Shown: positions 53,259 through 61,763 of the stretch, piece by piece
Numbering within the stretch: position 1 is the stretch's first letter
Layout of the letters: each line of letters starts with the position of its first letter
Assembly (NCBI GenBank): GCA_944326555.1
Contig: CALVEK010000010.1
Coordinates: forward strand, 1-64,000
DNA: 64,000 nucleotides
Source of the DNA: Candidatus Gastranaerophilales bacterium
GTDB taxonomy: Bacteria; Cyanobacteriota; Vampirovibrionia; Gastranaerophilales; Gastranaerophilaceae
Direction: 5' to 3'
Position numbers and translations under genes: made by a program
Notes under the pieces: model-generated
Database searches by the model: none
What the model saw: only the letters and a program-made list of their open reading frames with translations
Told to the model about the DNA's origin: nothing

Positions 53259-53276
53259 GTTATATCAAATTATAGA

Positions 53277-54620
53277 CTACTCTTTCAAGAAACTTTCATA
53301 ATTTCTTGCAAGCAATTGTGTCTTAATCTGGTTGATAAAATCGAGAGCAACACCAACCATGATGATTAACGAAGTTGCACCAATACCCTGAAGTGTCGTT
53401 ATATTTGTAATATATGACGCTCCTGATGGAATCAAAGCAACAACACCTAAACATAATGCACCGAGCAAAGTTATTCTTGAAAGTATTTTATCAAGAGCTT
53501 CGGCTGTTGGTTTACCCGGTTTTATACCAGGGATTGATGAACCGTACTTTTTCAAATTGTTTGCAATTTCCTTAGGCTGCATATTAGGCATAATAGATGC
53601 GTAAAAGAAAGTTAAGAAAACAATGAGTAAAAAGTACAATACATAATGAACCCAACCTGACGGACTTAATGTAGTAGATAACCATGTTATAGTATCTTTC
53701 AGAGCACCGGCAGGCAAGTTAGTTTGACCGATTAAACTTATTATTGTCGTCGGGAACAACAAAATTGCAATGGCAAAAATGATAGGCATAACCCCACCCG
53801 GATTCATCTTAAACGGGATATAAGTATTAACACCACCGTATATTTTGTTTCCAACCTGTCTTTTAGGATTAACTATCAAAACTTTTCTTACAGCCTCTTG
53901 CATAACTACAATCAAAACCATAGTTGCAAAGAAGATTGCCAACAATACCAACAATCCAAGCTGCAAAGAAGAATCATTTGCAACAAGTTGCCCTGTTTTT
54001 TCAAAGTAATATGGAATTCTTGAAATAATACCGACAAAAATCAACAATGAGCCACCGTTACCAATACCTCTTTCTGTCATCAATTCAGCAAGCCACATAA
54101 CAAAAACAGAACCTGCTGTTAGTATGATTGCAGAACCTACAAAGAACATTGTATGGTTTATTCCGGGTAAAATGGCTGCCGGAGCTTGATGCAAGAGATA
54201 CAAAAGAAAAATACTTGCCTGAAAGAAAGAAATAAACACCGTAAAATATCTTGTGTACTGAGATATCTTTCTTCTTCCTGCTTCACCTTCTTCTTTTTGC
54301 AACTGCTCAAGATGAGGAATTATTACAGTCAATAATTGCATAATAATCGATGCGGTGATGTATGGTCCTATACCCAAAGCAAGTATAGAGATATTTGCAA
54401 GAGCACCACCTGAAAACAAATCAATAAAGCCGATGATATTGTTTCCCTGTGCAATTCTCGAAAATACATCATTGTTGATACCAAACAAAGGTAAGGCAAC
54501 ACCGAGTCTAAAAACTGCAATCATAGCAAAAGTAAATATCAACTTTGCCTTTAAACCCGATGCCTGAAACATCGATACCACATCGTCCATTGATGGTGGT
54601 TTCATTCTAGCATTTTGCAT
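53277..54620 (-). CDS. secY: Preprotein translocase subunit SecY
   Basis: The 447-residue protein forms the ten-helix protein-conducting channel of the cytoplasmic membrane. Visible landmarks are IFTFAMIAVFRLGVALPLFGINNDVF, the plug-region FSGGALANISILALGIGPYITASIIMQLL, GEAGRRKISQYTRY, NGGSLLIFVGII, KMNPGGVMPIIFA and the C5 loop YASIMPNMQPKEIANNLKKYGSSIPGIKPGKPT. It follows rplO as in other bacteria, but a hairpin separates them (54648-54680). It ends at a terminator, and adk/map do not follow. Confidence 0.97.
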   Translation of the reverse strand: MQNARMKPPSMDDVVSMFQASGLKAKLIFTFAMIAVFRLGVALPLFGINNDVFSRIAQGNNIIGFIDLFSGGALANISILALGIGPYITASIIMQLLTVIIPHLEQLQKEEGEAGRRKISQYTRYFTVFISFFQASIFLLYLLHQAPAAILPGINHTMFFVGSAIILTAGSVFVMWLAELMTERGIGNGGSLLIFVGIISRIPYYFEKTGQLVANDSSLQLGLLVLLAIFFATMVLIVVMQEAVRKVLIVNPKRQVGNKIYGGVNTYIPFKMNPGGVMPIIFAIAILLFPTTIISLIGQTNLPAGALKDTITWLSTTLSPSGWVHYVLYFLLIVFLTFFYASIMPNMQPKEIANNLKKYGSSIPGIKPGKPTAEALDKILSRITLLGALCLGVVALIPSGASYITNITTLQGIGATSLIIMVGVALDFINQIKTQLLARNYESFLKE

Positions 54621-54647
54621 TATTTATTTTCTCCAATATGTTTTAAA

Positions 54648-54680
54648 AGTCGGCTCTCGTTTAAAAAAGGAGAGCCGACT
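54648..54680 (-). terminator. Hairpin between rplO and secY (terminator/attenuator-like)
   Basis: AGTCGGCTCTC (54648-54658) pairs with GAGAGCCGACT (54670-54680) in a perfect 11-bp stem with an 11-base loop. On the minus strand the tail is TTTAAAA, so termination would be partial at best. It may set the lower secY level or be an RNA processing site. Confidence 0.6.
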
Positions 54681-54690
54681 AAAAGAAATT

Positions 54691-55143
54691 TTAAACTAAT
54701 TCAACCTTTCCGCCTGCTTTTTCAATTTTTTCTTTAGCAGATGGAGTAAAGTATCTTGCCTTAACTGTGAATGCCTTTGTGATTTCACCGTTGCCAAGAA
54801 CTCTTAATGCAACTGATTTTGGATGAGCTTTACCATTTTCAATAAGGTAATTCAAATCAATTTCTTTTGCATCAAGTTTTTCAATATCTTTAACGTTGAT
54901 TTCTGCAAAGTTCAATGCAGCAAAATTAGTGAAACCTTTTAATTTTGGCATTTGTCTGTAAGACGGCATTTGACCACCTTCAAAACCTCTTTTTGCACTT
55001 GAGCCTGAACGTTGTCCTTCACCGTTATGACCACGACCTGAAGTTTTACCTTTTCCTGAAGATCTGCCTCTGCCTACTCTTTTTGATCTGTGAGTGGCAC
55101 CTTCTGCAGGTCTTAAATCTTCTAATGTAATTTTATCTGCCAT
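54691..55143 (-). CDS. rplO: 50S ribosomal protein L15
   Basis: The 150-residue protein starts ITLEDLRPAEGATHRSKRVGRGRSSGKGKTSGRGHNGEGQRSG, the glycine/arginine-rich L15 extension, and continues GGQMPSYRQMPKLKGFTN and the LRVLGNGEITKAFTVKARYFTPSAKEKIEKAGG core. It binds 23S rRNA late in 50S assembly. It lies between rpmD and secY. Confidence 0.97.
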   Translation of the reverse strand: MADKITLEDLRPAEGATHRSKRVGRGRSSGKGKTSGRGHNGEGQRSGSSAKRGFEGGQMPSYRQMPKLKGFTNFAALNFAEINVKDIEKLDAKEIDLNYLIENGKAHPKSVALRVLGNGEITKAFTVKARYFTPSAKEKIEKAGGKVELV

Positions 55144-55163
55144 TTTTATATCCTTTTCTATAA

Positions 55164-55355
55164 TTATTTTACAACTTCTACAAGGTGAGGTACTTTATTT
55201 ACCATACCCATAATTGTAGCTGAGTTATAGTGTTCAACTACGTCATTAGTTTTTTTCAAACCCAAAGCTCTTACAACTTTGATTTGATCTTTTGTTGAAC
55301 CTATCAAACTTCTAACGAGCTTGATAGATACTTTTTCCAATTTATCTTTAGCCAT
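55164..55355 (-). CDS. rpmD: 50S ribosomal protein L30
   Basis: A 63-residue L30: EKVSIKLVRSLIGSTKDQIKVVRALGLKKTNDVVEHYNSATIMGMVNKVPHLVEVV in family order. Many cyanobacteria lack L30, so its presence is a small difference from photosynthetic relatives. It lies between rpsE and rplO. Confidence 0.96.
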   Translation of the reverse strand: MAKDKLEKVSIKLVRSLIGSTKDQIKVVRALGLKKTNDVVEHYNSATIMGMVNKVPHLVEVVK

Positions 55356-55384
55356 TATGTTAATTCCTTTTTATTATCGTGTAA

Positions 55385-56017
55385 TTAATTCAACATTTCT
55401 TTAAGAGACAAACCGCGATTTTTAGCAACATCGCCGAATGTTCTAAGATTTTTTAACGCATCCATTGTTGCATTAGCAGCATTGAGAGGAGATTTTGAGC
55501 CCAAAGATTTGCTCAAGATATTTTCAATACCTGCAAGTTCCAATACTGCACGAACCGCACCACCTGCGATAACACCGGTACCTTGAGAAGCAGGTCTCAA
55601 CATTACGGCACCAGCACCTGAACGGCCAACAATCGGGTGAGGAATAGTTGTTTTAAATATAGGAACTGTAACAAGGTTTTTTCTGCCTTCTGCAATAGCT
55701 TTTTGTATAGCGATAATAACTTCTGATGCTTTTGCACAGCCAACACCTACTTGACCTTTAGAGTTACCAACGATAACGATTGCTCTAAAGCTCAATTTTT
55801 TACCACCTTTAACAACTTTTGTTACACGTCTTATTTGAACAACTCTTTCTTTCCATTCGGATTGAGGAGCATTTTCTACTGTTTCAATTTTTCTTTTACC
55901 TTTTCCTTTAGCAGCACCTCTACCTTTTTTGGCAGGAGCTTTTTCTTCAGCAGGAGTTTCTACAACTTCTTCAGTTTCAACTGCTTCAACTTCTTGAATT
56001 TCTTTTGATTCTTCCAC
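55385..56017 (-). CDS. rpsE: 30S ribosomal protein S5 with acidic/basic N-terminal extension
   Basis: The start codon is GTG, seven bases after AAAGG. The S5 body begins near residue 55 ([31 protein letters not shown]) and includes GKGQVGVG-like [16 protein letters not shown] and the [24 protein letters not shown] loop. Before it are about 50 extra residues, acidic ([19 protein letters not shown]) then Lys/Gly-rich, giving 210 residues instead of about 165. It is the first gene of this cluster half; rplR does not precede it. Confidence 0.95.
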   Translation of the reverse strand: MEESKEIQEVEAVETEEVVETPAEEKAPAKKGRGAAKGKGKRKIETVENAPQSEWKERVVQIRRVTKVVKGGKKLSFRAIVIVGNSKGQVGVGCAKASEVIIAIQKAIAEGRKNLVTVPIFKTTIPHPIVGRSGAGAVMLRPASQGTGVIAGGAVRAVLELAGIENILSKSLGSKSPLNAANATMDALKNLRTFGDVAKNRGLSLKEMLN

Positions 56018-56067
56018 TGTATTACCTTTCCTTAGTAATCTTGTAAACTTAAACTTTTAAATATATA

Positions 56068-56126
56068 GACAATTTAACAACAAAGATAAGGCCGAAAAAT
56101 ATCAGCCGAGTGTATATTAAATTGTC
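56068..56126 (-). promoter_or_regulatory. Inverted repeat in rpsE leader
   Basis: A perfect 10-bp pair, GACAATTTAA (56068-56077) and TTAAATTGTC (56117-56126), encloses 39 bases with GGC/GCC pairs. It lies about 50 bases upstream of the rpsE start codon and could be a leader RNA structure for feedback control of the operon. Confidence 0.45.
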
Positions 56127-56227
56127 GGGTAACTTTTCTGACTTCTCCATAATACATGGTAAAAAAAACTTTGCAAGCATTGTTTTTCATCATTTTAAAG
56201 ATTAGTAACATTCAAACAAATTGGATA

Positions 56228-56233
56228 TATAAT
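56228..56233 (+). promoter_or_regulatory. Perfect -10 of 56240 gene, predicted leaderless
   Basis: TATAAT ends six bases before the ATG at 56240, placing the transcript start at about the start codon. The -35 is poor. No Shine-Dalgarno sequence is present. Confidence 0.45.
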
Positions 56234-56239
56234 AGTATT

Positions 56240-56635
56240 ATGTTCAACATAATAAAATCTTTATACTGGGAATTATTATCATACTTTGTTCCCGAAAAAA
56301 TAAGCTATGAAATAACAGGTCAATGCAAAAAATGCGGAAAATGCTGTAACTATATGTATAGCTTCGATACATATACAGAAAAAGAATTTAAATTTATGCA
56401 ATTTTTGTACCCTGCATACAAAAGATTTTACATAAAAGGCAAAGACGAGTTTGGCAACTTTATTTTTGCATGCAAATATGTAACAAAAGAAGGCCTATGC
56501 TCTGTTTATGATAAAAGATTAGCAATGTGTAAAAGATACCCTGCACCAAGAATCCATTACCCTGCAGACTTACACGAAGGCTGTGGTTATACTGTTCATA
56601 AAAAGCTCTTCAAAGATTACCTAAAAAAAGAATAA
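56240..56635 (+). CDS. YkgJ-family cysteine-cluster protein (second copy), 131 aa
   Basis: I start it at 56240 by comparison with the 5611 protein; an upstream ATG at 56156 would add 28 hydrophobic residues. It has CKKCGKCC (about residues 29-36), then CKYVTKEGLC, MCKRYPAPR and HEGCGY, the same metal-binding pattern as 5611. An aromatic N-terminal helix (IIKSLYWELLSYFV) could sit on a membrane. The function is unknown. The gene is followed 144 bases later by a secreted TPR protein on the same strand, repeating the YkgJ-TPR partnership of 3196-6018. Confidence 0.85.
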   Translation: MFNIIKSLYWELLSYFVPEKISYEITGQCKKCGKCCNYMYSFDTYTEKEFKFMQFLYPAYKRFYIKGKDEFGNFIFACKYVTKEGLCSVYDKRLAMCKRYPAPRIHYPADLHEGCGYTVHKKLFKDYLKKE

Positions 56636-56701
56636 ACACAGCAATACAATAATCTTATAACTGATTACAATTATTCTATTATACAATAATCATTAGTATT
56701 A

Positions 56702-56728
56702 TTGTTAAATTTGGAATATAATTATAAT
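56702..56728 (+). promoter_or_regulatory. Probable promoter of 56780 TPR gene
   Basis: TTGTTA (56702-56707), a 15-bp spacer and TATAAT (56723-56728). The spacer is shorter than ideal. Confidence 0.4.
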
Positions 56729-56779
56729 ATTGATTTCGCCATACAATAAAAAATATAAAAATTTATGAAAGGCAATAAA

Positions 56780-58996
56780 ATGAAAAAGAGATTCTTAACA
56801 ACGCTTTTCTTACTTATGACAGCCGGTTGTTTTGCAACTGCGGAAGAACAAATTGTACCTGTTGGATACCAAGGATACTCTGACTATCCGCAAGAAGTCA
56901 GTGCCTATTACACAAATGGTATGCAATTTATGAAAACTAACCGTTACACAGATGCTATTACTGAATTTAGAAAAGCATTAAGAGAGAATCCTCAAGACAA
57001 GTCATCAAGAGTCCAACTTATAAATTCATATATACTAAGAGCTCAGTACTACAACAATAATGCAGCAGATTACAATAAAGCAGCAAATGACTTACGTTCG
57101 GCAATATTCTACATAAAATATTATGAAAATTGCCCTGTTGATGCACAATATCTAAACGATTTAAACATATTACAAGATAATCTTAATAATATTTTGTATG
57201 CGATAAAAGCAGATCAAACACCCAAAGGCAGATATATGATGGGGAAATCCCTACGTGCTCAAGGAGAATTTGCGGCAGCGGTAGTTGAATTTCAGTCATC
57301 TCAAAATGACGTCAACTACAGAAAACAATCTTTAGCTAATTTAGGAGAGATTTATTACATACTAAATCTCAACGAACAAGCCGCAAATTATCTGGACCAA
57401 GCACTTGTTTTAGATCCGCAAAACACAGATTTACATTTGAAATTAGCCGGAGCTTATGAAAGATTGGGCAAACTTGTTCAAGCAGCAGAAGAGTATAATC
57501 TTGCACTCACAAAATCAGGAGACAATGAAGATATACTAATGTCTCTTGAAAGTATATGGAAACAAAGAGTAGAGCAAAATCCAAATGATGCGGAAGCTCA
57601 TGCAAATTTGGGGGCTGTTTACCAAAAGAAAAATAACTTTCAAGCTGCACTCGAACAATACAACAAAGCAGAAGAACTTAATCCTTCCAATGTAACAACA
57701 AGATTAAATCTTGGAACCCTTTTTCAGGCACAAAAAGACTACGACACTGCAATAGAAGCATACGATACCATTATTGCGGTTAACCCAAACTACATGCCTG
57801 CATACTTGTATAAAGCTCAGTGTTACAGAGCATTGGGAAACAAAGATGCTGCCATAGAAAACTACAAACTTGCTCTAAACCTTGAACCTTCAAACCAAAA
57901 CATAAAAGATGAACTTTTTGAATTATATGAAACAGATATGTCAGTTGATGAAAAACTTAATTTCATATACCAACAGGTACAAAAAGAACCTGCAAATTCA
58001 GATTTGGCTTATAAATATGCTTATGAATTACATAAAGCAAACAGACTGGCAGAAGCAATAACATACTATAATCAAACAATCAAATTAGATCCAAAAAATG
58101 CTGATGCATATATCAATCTTGCCCAAGCATATCAACAGCAGGGCAATTACAATCAAGCACGCACAACACTGAACAATGCAAAGGGGCTATTCCCAGAAAA
58201 CCAAACAATAAAGAAACAACTGGCCTCAATAGATGCTGAAACGAGCTCTTTACTCTACAGTAAGGCTTCCGAACTCTTTAATCAAAAAAAATACCAAGAA
58301 GCAATAGCAATGTATCAAAAAATTTCTCCTGCAACACCCGAATCACTTGTCGGAATAGGAGCAAGTTATCAGGCACTAAACGATAACAATTCAGCGGCAA
58401 ATTACTACGTAAAATCATTAGGTATGGACCCGAAAAACTCTGATACAGCATATTATGCAGCTCTTGCTTATGCTAATATGGAAAATTTTGATGCGGCAAA
58501 AGTGTATGCAAAAAAAGCATTGGAAAATAATGCAAGTAACAAAAATGCAAAAGAGCTTATGGCTTATGTTATAGAGCAGGAAAATACAGCAAAAATGGAT
58601 AAAGCAATGGAACTGTATGACCAAAAACAATATGATCAGGCACTTAGCATATTAAATACCGTGATATCACAAGATCCAAAAGACTCGAATGCATACTACT
58701 ACAGAGCTATGGTGTACGATGCAAAAAAACAATACATAAATGCAATCAACGATTACAAAAAATCAATTACTTATAACTCACAAATGACTATTGCAAATTA
58801 TTCAATAGCAGTAGACTATGACTACCTTAAACAATACACAAATGCACTTTTGTATTACAAAAAATATCTTGCACTAACACAAAAAGCCGGAGAAACTAAC
58901 GATTATACAAGATATTCTGCAAAAAGAATACAGGAATTAAAGCAGTATGAATCAAAAACAACAGCACAAAATACAAAACCAGCCCAAAAGAAATAA
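56780..58996 (+). CDS. Secreted TPR-repeat protein, 738 aa
   Basis: I start it at 56780, seven bases after AAAGG, which gives a compact signal peptide (KKRFLTTLFLLMTAGCFATA); the ATG five codons earlier has no site. LMTAGC could also be read as a lipobox, so it may be a lipoprotein. About 15 tetratricopeptide repeats follow (for example FQAALEQYNKAEELNPSN, YDTAIEAYDTIIAVNPNY, YDQALSILNTVISQDPKD), with a Lys-rich end. It probably scaffolds an envelope complex. Its 3' end overlaps dusB by 50 bases. Confidence 0.9.
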   Translation: MKKRFLTTLFLLMTAGCFATAEEQIVPVGYQGYSDYPQEVSAYYTNGMQFMKTNRYTDAITEFRKALRENPQDKSSRVQLINSYILRAQYYNNNAADYNKAANDLRSAIFYIKYYENCPVDAQYLNDLNILQDNLNNILYAIKADQTPKGRYMMGKSLRAQGEFAAAVVEFQSSQNDVNYRKQSLANLGEIYYILNLNEQAANYLDQALVLDPQNTDLHLKLAGAYERLGKLVQAAEEYNLALTKSGDNEDILMSLESIWKQRVEQNPNDAEAHANLGAVYQKKNNFQAALEQYNKAEELNPSNVTTRLNLGTLFQAQKDYDTAIEAYDTIIAVNPNYMPAYLYKAQCYRALGNKDAAIENYKLALNLEPSNQNIKDELFELYETDMSVDEKLNFIYQQVQKEPANSDLAYKYAYELHKANRLAEAITYYNQTIKLDPKNADAYINLAQAYQQQGNYNQARTTLNNAKGLFPENQTIKKQLASIDAETSSLLYSKASELFNQKKYQEAIAMYQKISPATPESLVGIGASYQALNDNNSAANYYVKSLGMDPKNSDTAYYAALAYANMENFDAAKVYAKKALENNASNKNAKELMAYVIEQENTAKMDKAMELYDQKQYDQALSILNTVISQDPKDSNAYYYRAMVYDAKKQYINAINDYKKSITYNSQMTIANYSIAVDYDYLKQYTNALLYYKKYLALTQKAGETNDYTRYSAKRIQELKQYESKTTAQNTKPAQKK

Positions 58997-59981
58997 TCTA
59001 ACCAAAATAGGTTCTGTGGAATTTGCAAGCTGTGTATCTTTAGCGCCAATGGCAGGAATTACAGATTTTTGCCTGAGACAACTTATAAGAAAATTCTCAC
59101 CGAACTGTCTTTTAACAACAGAGATGATAAGCTCTGAAATGTTAATGCAAAACAGACCTGACGAACATGAGAAAATATTAGCTTTTAAAGAAAATGAGTA
59201 CCCGTTAGCCTTTCAAATATCCGGTCATAAGCCGGCAATGATGGCAAAAGCAGCAAAAATTTTGCAAGCAAAGGGAGCAAACATAATAGATATTAATATG
59301 GGATGTCCTGTAAAAAAAGTGGTCTGTGGAGGAGACGGTTCTGCATTGATGAGAACACCCCAGATTGCCGCTGATATTCTAAAAGCTGTTAAAGACTCCG
59401 TTGACATTCCTGTAACGGTTAAATTCCGTCTTGGATATACGGCTCAAGAAAAAAACTTCATGGAATATGCAAAACTAATGGAAGAATCAGGGGCAGATGC
59501 AATGACAATACACTGCAGAACAAGATCACAGATGTATTCAGGTACTGCGGATTGGGACGCCATAAAAGATGTAAAAAAAGAAATAAATGTTCCTGTTTTT
59601 GCTAACGGAGATATAATCTCTCCCGAAAGTGCAAAAGAATGTATTGAAACATCAAAAACTGACGGCATCGCTGTTGGGAGAGGTGTTTTGGGCGCACCTG
59701 ATTTAATATACAGAATTGAACATTACTTCAACACCGGAGAAATTATTACTGAATTGACTGTGAAGCAAAAAATTGAACTACTAAAAGAACACATCCTTTC
59801 TGAAATTTCCTTAAGGGGAGAACATGTTGCTATTCAATTTGTTAGAAAATTTTATCCCTATTACATCAAAGGAATTAGAGATGCAGCAGTATACAGAAGT
59901 GCGCTTGTTACGGAAAATTCATTAACTAAAATATTTGAAATTCTGGACTTGATAACAGAAAAAGAATTTGTAATATCATAA
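58947..59981 (+). CDS. dusB: tRNA-dihydrouridine synthase
   Basis: An FMN enzyme that reduces uridines in tRNA. The 344-residue protein has SLAPMAGITDFCLRQL, INMGCPVKKVVCGGDGSALM with the catalytic Cys, VKFRLGY, TIHCRTRSQMYSGTADW, FANGDIISPESAKE and GVAVGRG-like GIAVGRGVLGAPDLI. The ATG at 58947 lies inside the TPR gene and adds about 20 residues; a GTG at 59016 would give a start nearer the family's. The subfamily (DusB) is inferred from motif spelling. A GIY-YIG gene follows by four bases. Confidence 0.9.
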   Translation: MNQKQQHKIQNQPKRNNLTKIGSVEFASCVSLAPMAGITDFCLRQLIRKFSPNCLLTTEMISSEMLMQNRPDEHEKILAFKENEYPLAFQISGHKPAMMAKAAKILQAKGANIIDINMGCPVKKVVCGGDGSALMRTPQIAADILKAVKDSVDIPVTVKFRLGYTAQEKNFMEYAKLMEESGADAMTIHCRTRSQMYSGTADWDAIKDVKKEINVPVFANGDIISPESAKECIETSKTDGIAVGRGVLGAPDLIYRIEHYFNTGEIITELTVKQKIELLKEHILSEISLRGEHVAIQFVRKFYPYYIKGIRDAAVYRSALVTENSLTKIFEILDLITEKEFVIS

Positions 59982-59984
59982 AAA

Positions 59985-60257
59985 ATGGAAAAAATTTTTT
60001 ATACATATCTTATACTGACAGAAAATAATACTCTATATTGCGGTTATACAGATAACCCGCAAGAGCGTTTTAAAAAGCATCTTTTAGGAAAAGCCGCCAA
60101 ATATACAAAATCTCACAAACCAATAAAAATGGTTTACCTGAAAAGTTTTCCATCAAAATCAGATGCAATGAAAGAAGAATACAGAATAAAACACCTTTCG
60201 AGGACACAAAAAGAAGAACTCATAAGATCCGACTCTAATATCTTAAATAAAGAGTAG
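59985..60257 (+). CDS. GIY-YIG domain protein (UPF0213/YhbQ-like)
   Basis: The 90-residue protein is a single GIY-YIG nuclease fold: FYTYLILTENNTLYCGYTDN (Tyr-Tyr... Tyr-Cys-Gly) and ERFKKH with the catalytic Arg, then Lys-rich helices and EEYRIKHLSR with the Glu. The family resembles structure-specific nucleases, but the cellular role of small stand-alone members is unsettled. It follows dusB closely and ends two bases before the convergent gene at 60260. Confidence 0.88.
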   Translation: MEKIFYTYLILTENNTLYCGYTDNPQERFKKHLLGKAAKYTKSHKPIKMVYLKSFPSKSDAMKEEYRIKHLSRTQKEELIRSDSNILNKE

Positions 60258-60259
60258 TT

Positions 60260-61534
60260 TTATTTTGTTTGCTTAAAAGATAGCTTTGTCTGTATTTTCT
60301 TTACATTTTCCAAACCGGGTTCAACAAATTTTTTGATTATATATTTGTGAACAAAATGATCTATCGGAACAGCAAGACAACCAAGAGCAATAAATCCTCC
60401 AACTGTCTTCAAAAATCCCAGTCTCATACCTTTTTGAGCTATGTACTTACTTAGCGTTATCCTTGTACGCTCAACATTTTTTGCAAAGTTTGTTATAACC
60501 TCAGCAGATTCAGGAGTTTCCATCAATTTTTCCAACATAGAAGCAGAGCTCTTTTGTGAACTTAAAAGTGTCTTTAAATGCTCACGAGTCGGAGCAGACG
60601 TTCTAATTTCATTAGCAAATTGAGAATATTCCTGATTTTGTGAATTTAAAATCTTCTTAAGAATCAAAGCAGGATTTTCTTTTATCAAAGCCTCTGTGTT
60701 TTTATCAAGATTTTTAGCAGCTTCTTCATATATTTTGAATACCTTGCTACTTGTATTTTTTTGAATATCTTCAACGGAACCATTTTCCATTAAATTCTGT
60801 AAATCAAATATTTCTTTGACCCTATCGCTCAAGAACCAATGTACATCAGCCTCATTTGCTTTGGCACTGGCAACAGGCTTGCTAGAATGGCCAAAAAATC
60901 TCACAAGTTTTGCACCTATACCCTCTTGTTTGAGGTAATGTCTTGTAGATTCCAATTGTTCTTTATAATCGTCATTTATAACTTTATTTATAGCCCTATC
61001 AAGACCTTTTACAATCTGACCGTCTTCAGCGATAAAATCGCCTCTTGTAAATTTACCTTTATCAAAATCTTTAGACAATTTTGAATACAACTCTTCTTGT
61101 GCAGTCGCAGAAAGATTTGAACCATCGAATTTAGTCATATACCCAGCGACACCTTGCCCCATCTTTACAGCTGCAGTAGGTAAAATTACACTAGCTAGAG
61201 CTTGGAACGTCGCTTGTTCTACAGCTGCGGCAGCTGAGGCTCTTGTATAATCTCCTTCTTTACCTCGTCTGTATTTGTCATATATGTCAGCACCCAAATA
61301 CATTAAAGCAGGAACCCATAAGGCCGCCTCTGCTGCTTTACCCCACACAGGCATTGCAGAAACAGCAGCCCCAACTTCATTTGAATACCCAAAAGCTCTC
61401 AAAGGATATTTTGCCAAAGGATCATTCGGGTTTTGAATAATTTCTTTTACTTCTTCCTTCTTCGTTTTTTGTTTCAGCGGTGTTAATTGCACTTTCGGCA
61501 TTATTATTGAATAAGTTGAATTTATTTGTGCCAA
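60260..61534 (-). CDS. Hypothetical helical membrane-associated protein, 424 aa
   Basis: The protein starts MAQINSTYSIIMPKVQLTP and has Ala/Gly-rich hydrophobic stretches at about residues 52-80 (EVGAAVSAMPVWGKAAEAALWVPALMYLG), 100-130 (ASAAAAVEQATFQALASVILPTAAVKMGQGV) and 385-402 (TVGGFIALGCLAVPIDHF). The middle is a long charged helical region. No known family was recognised. Length of hydrophobic runs and composition recall the shorter proteins at 6166 and 6708. It is probably a single gene facing the dusB/GIY-YIG operon tail to tail. Confidence 0.75.
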   Translation of the reverse strand: MAQINSTYSIIMPKVQLTPLKQKTKKEEVKEIIQNPNDPLAKYPLRAFGYSNEVGAAVSAMPVWGKAAEAALWVPALMYLGADIYDKYRRGKEGDYTRASAAAAVEQATFQALASVILPTAAVKMGQGVAGYMTKFDGSNLSATAQEELYSKLSKDFDKGKFTRGDFIAEDGQIVKGLDRAINKVINDDYKEQLESTRHYLKQEGIGAKLVRFFGHSSKPVASAKANEADVHWFLSDRVKEIFDLQNLMENGSVEDIQKNTSSKVFKIYEEAAKNLDKNTEALIKENPALILKKILNSQNQEYSQFANEIRTSAPTREHLKTLLSSQKSSASMLEKLMETPESAEVITNFAKNVERTRITLSKYIAQKGMRLGFLKTVGGFIALGCLAVPIDHFVHKYIIKKFVEPGLENVKKIQTKLSFKQTK

Positions 61535-61686
61535 TTTTTTATTCCTGTCCCAATCTAATCTGTCTCAAATCTCATTCCAAAATGGAACTCTATAATAATG
61601 TAAACTTCACAATATGTAAATAACCACTAAAAAAAATATTTTGTTATGTAGAATCAAATATTTATAAAAAATTTACAATACATATA

Positions 61687-61701
61687 CTCATATCATATGA
61701 G
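61687..61701. promoter_or_regulatory. 15-bp palindrome within promoter spacer of 61764 gene (candidate operator)
   Basis: CTCATATCATATGAG is a perfect 7-bp dyad about a central base. It lies directly before TATAAT (61703-61708), between a possible TACATA -35 (61679-61684) and the -10, the ideal place for a repressor. Confidence 0.55.
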
Positions 61702-61763
61702 GTATAATGCAAAGCAAGCTGTTACAATATCTCGTTGTAAGCAGAATATAGAAAGATTTAGTT

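Noticed and set aside
56156-56239. Upstream start for the second YkgJ-type protein
   Set aside because: The extension has no counterpart in the 5611 homologue, and a perfect -10 lies inside it.
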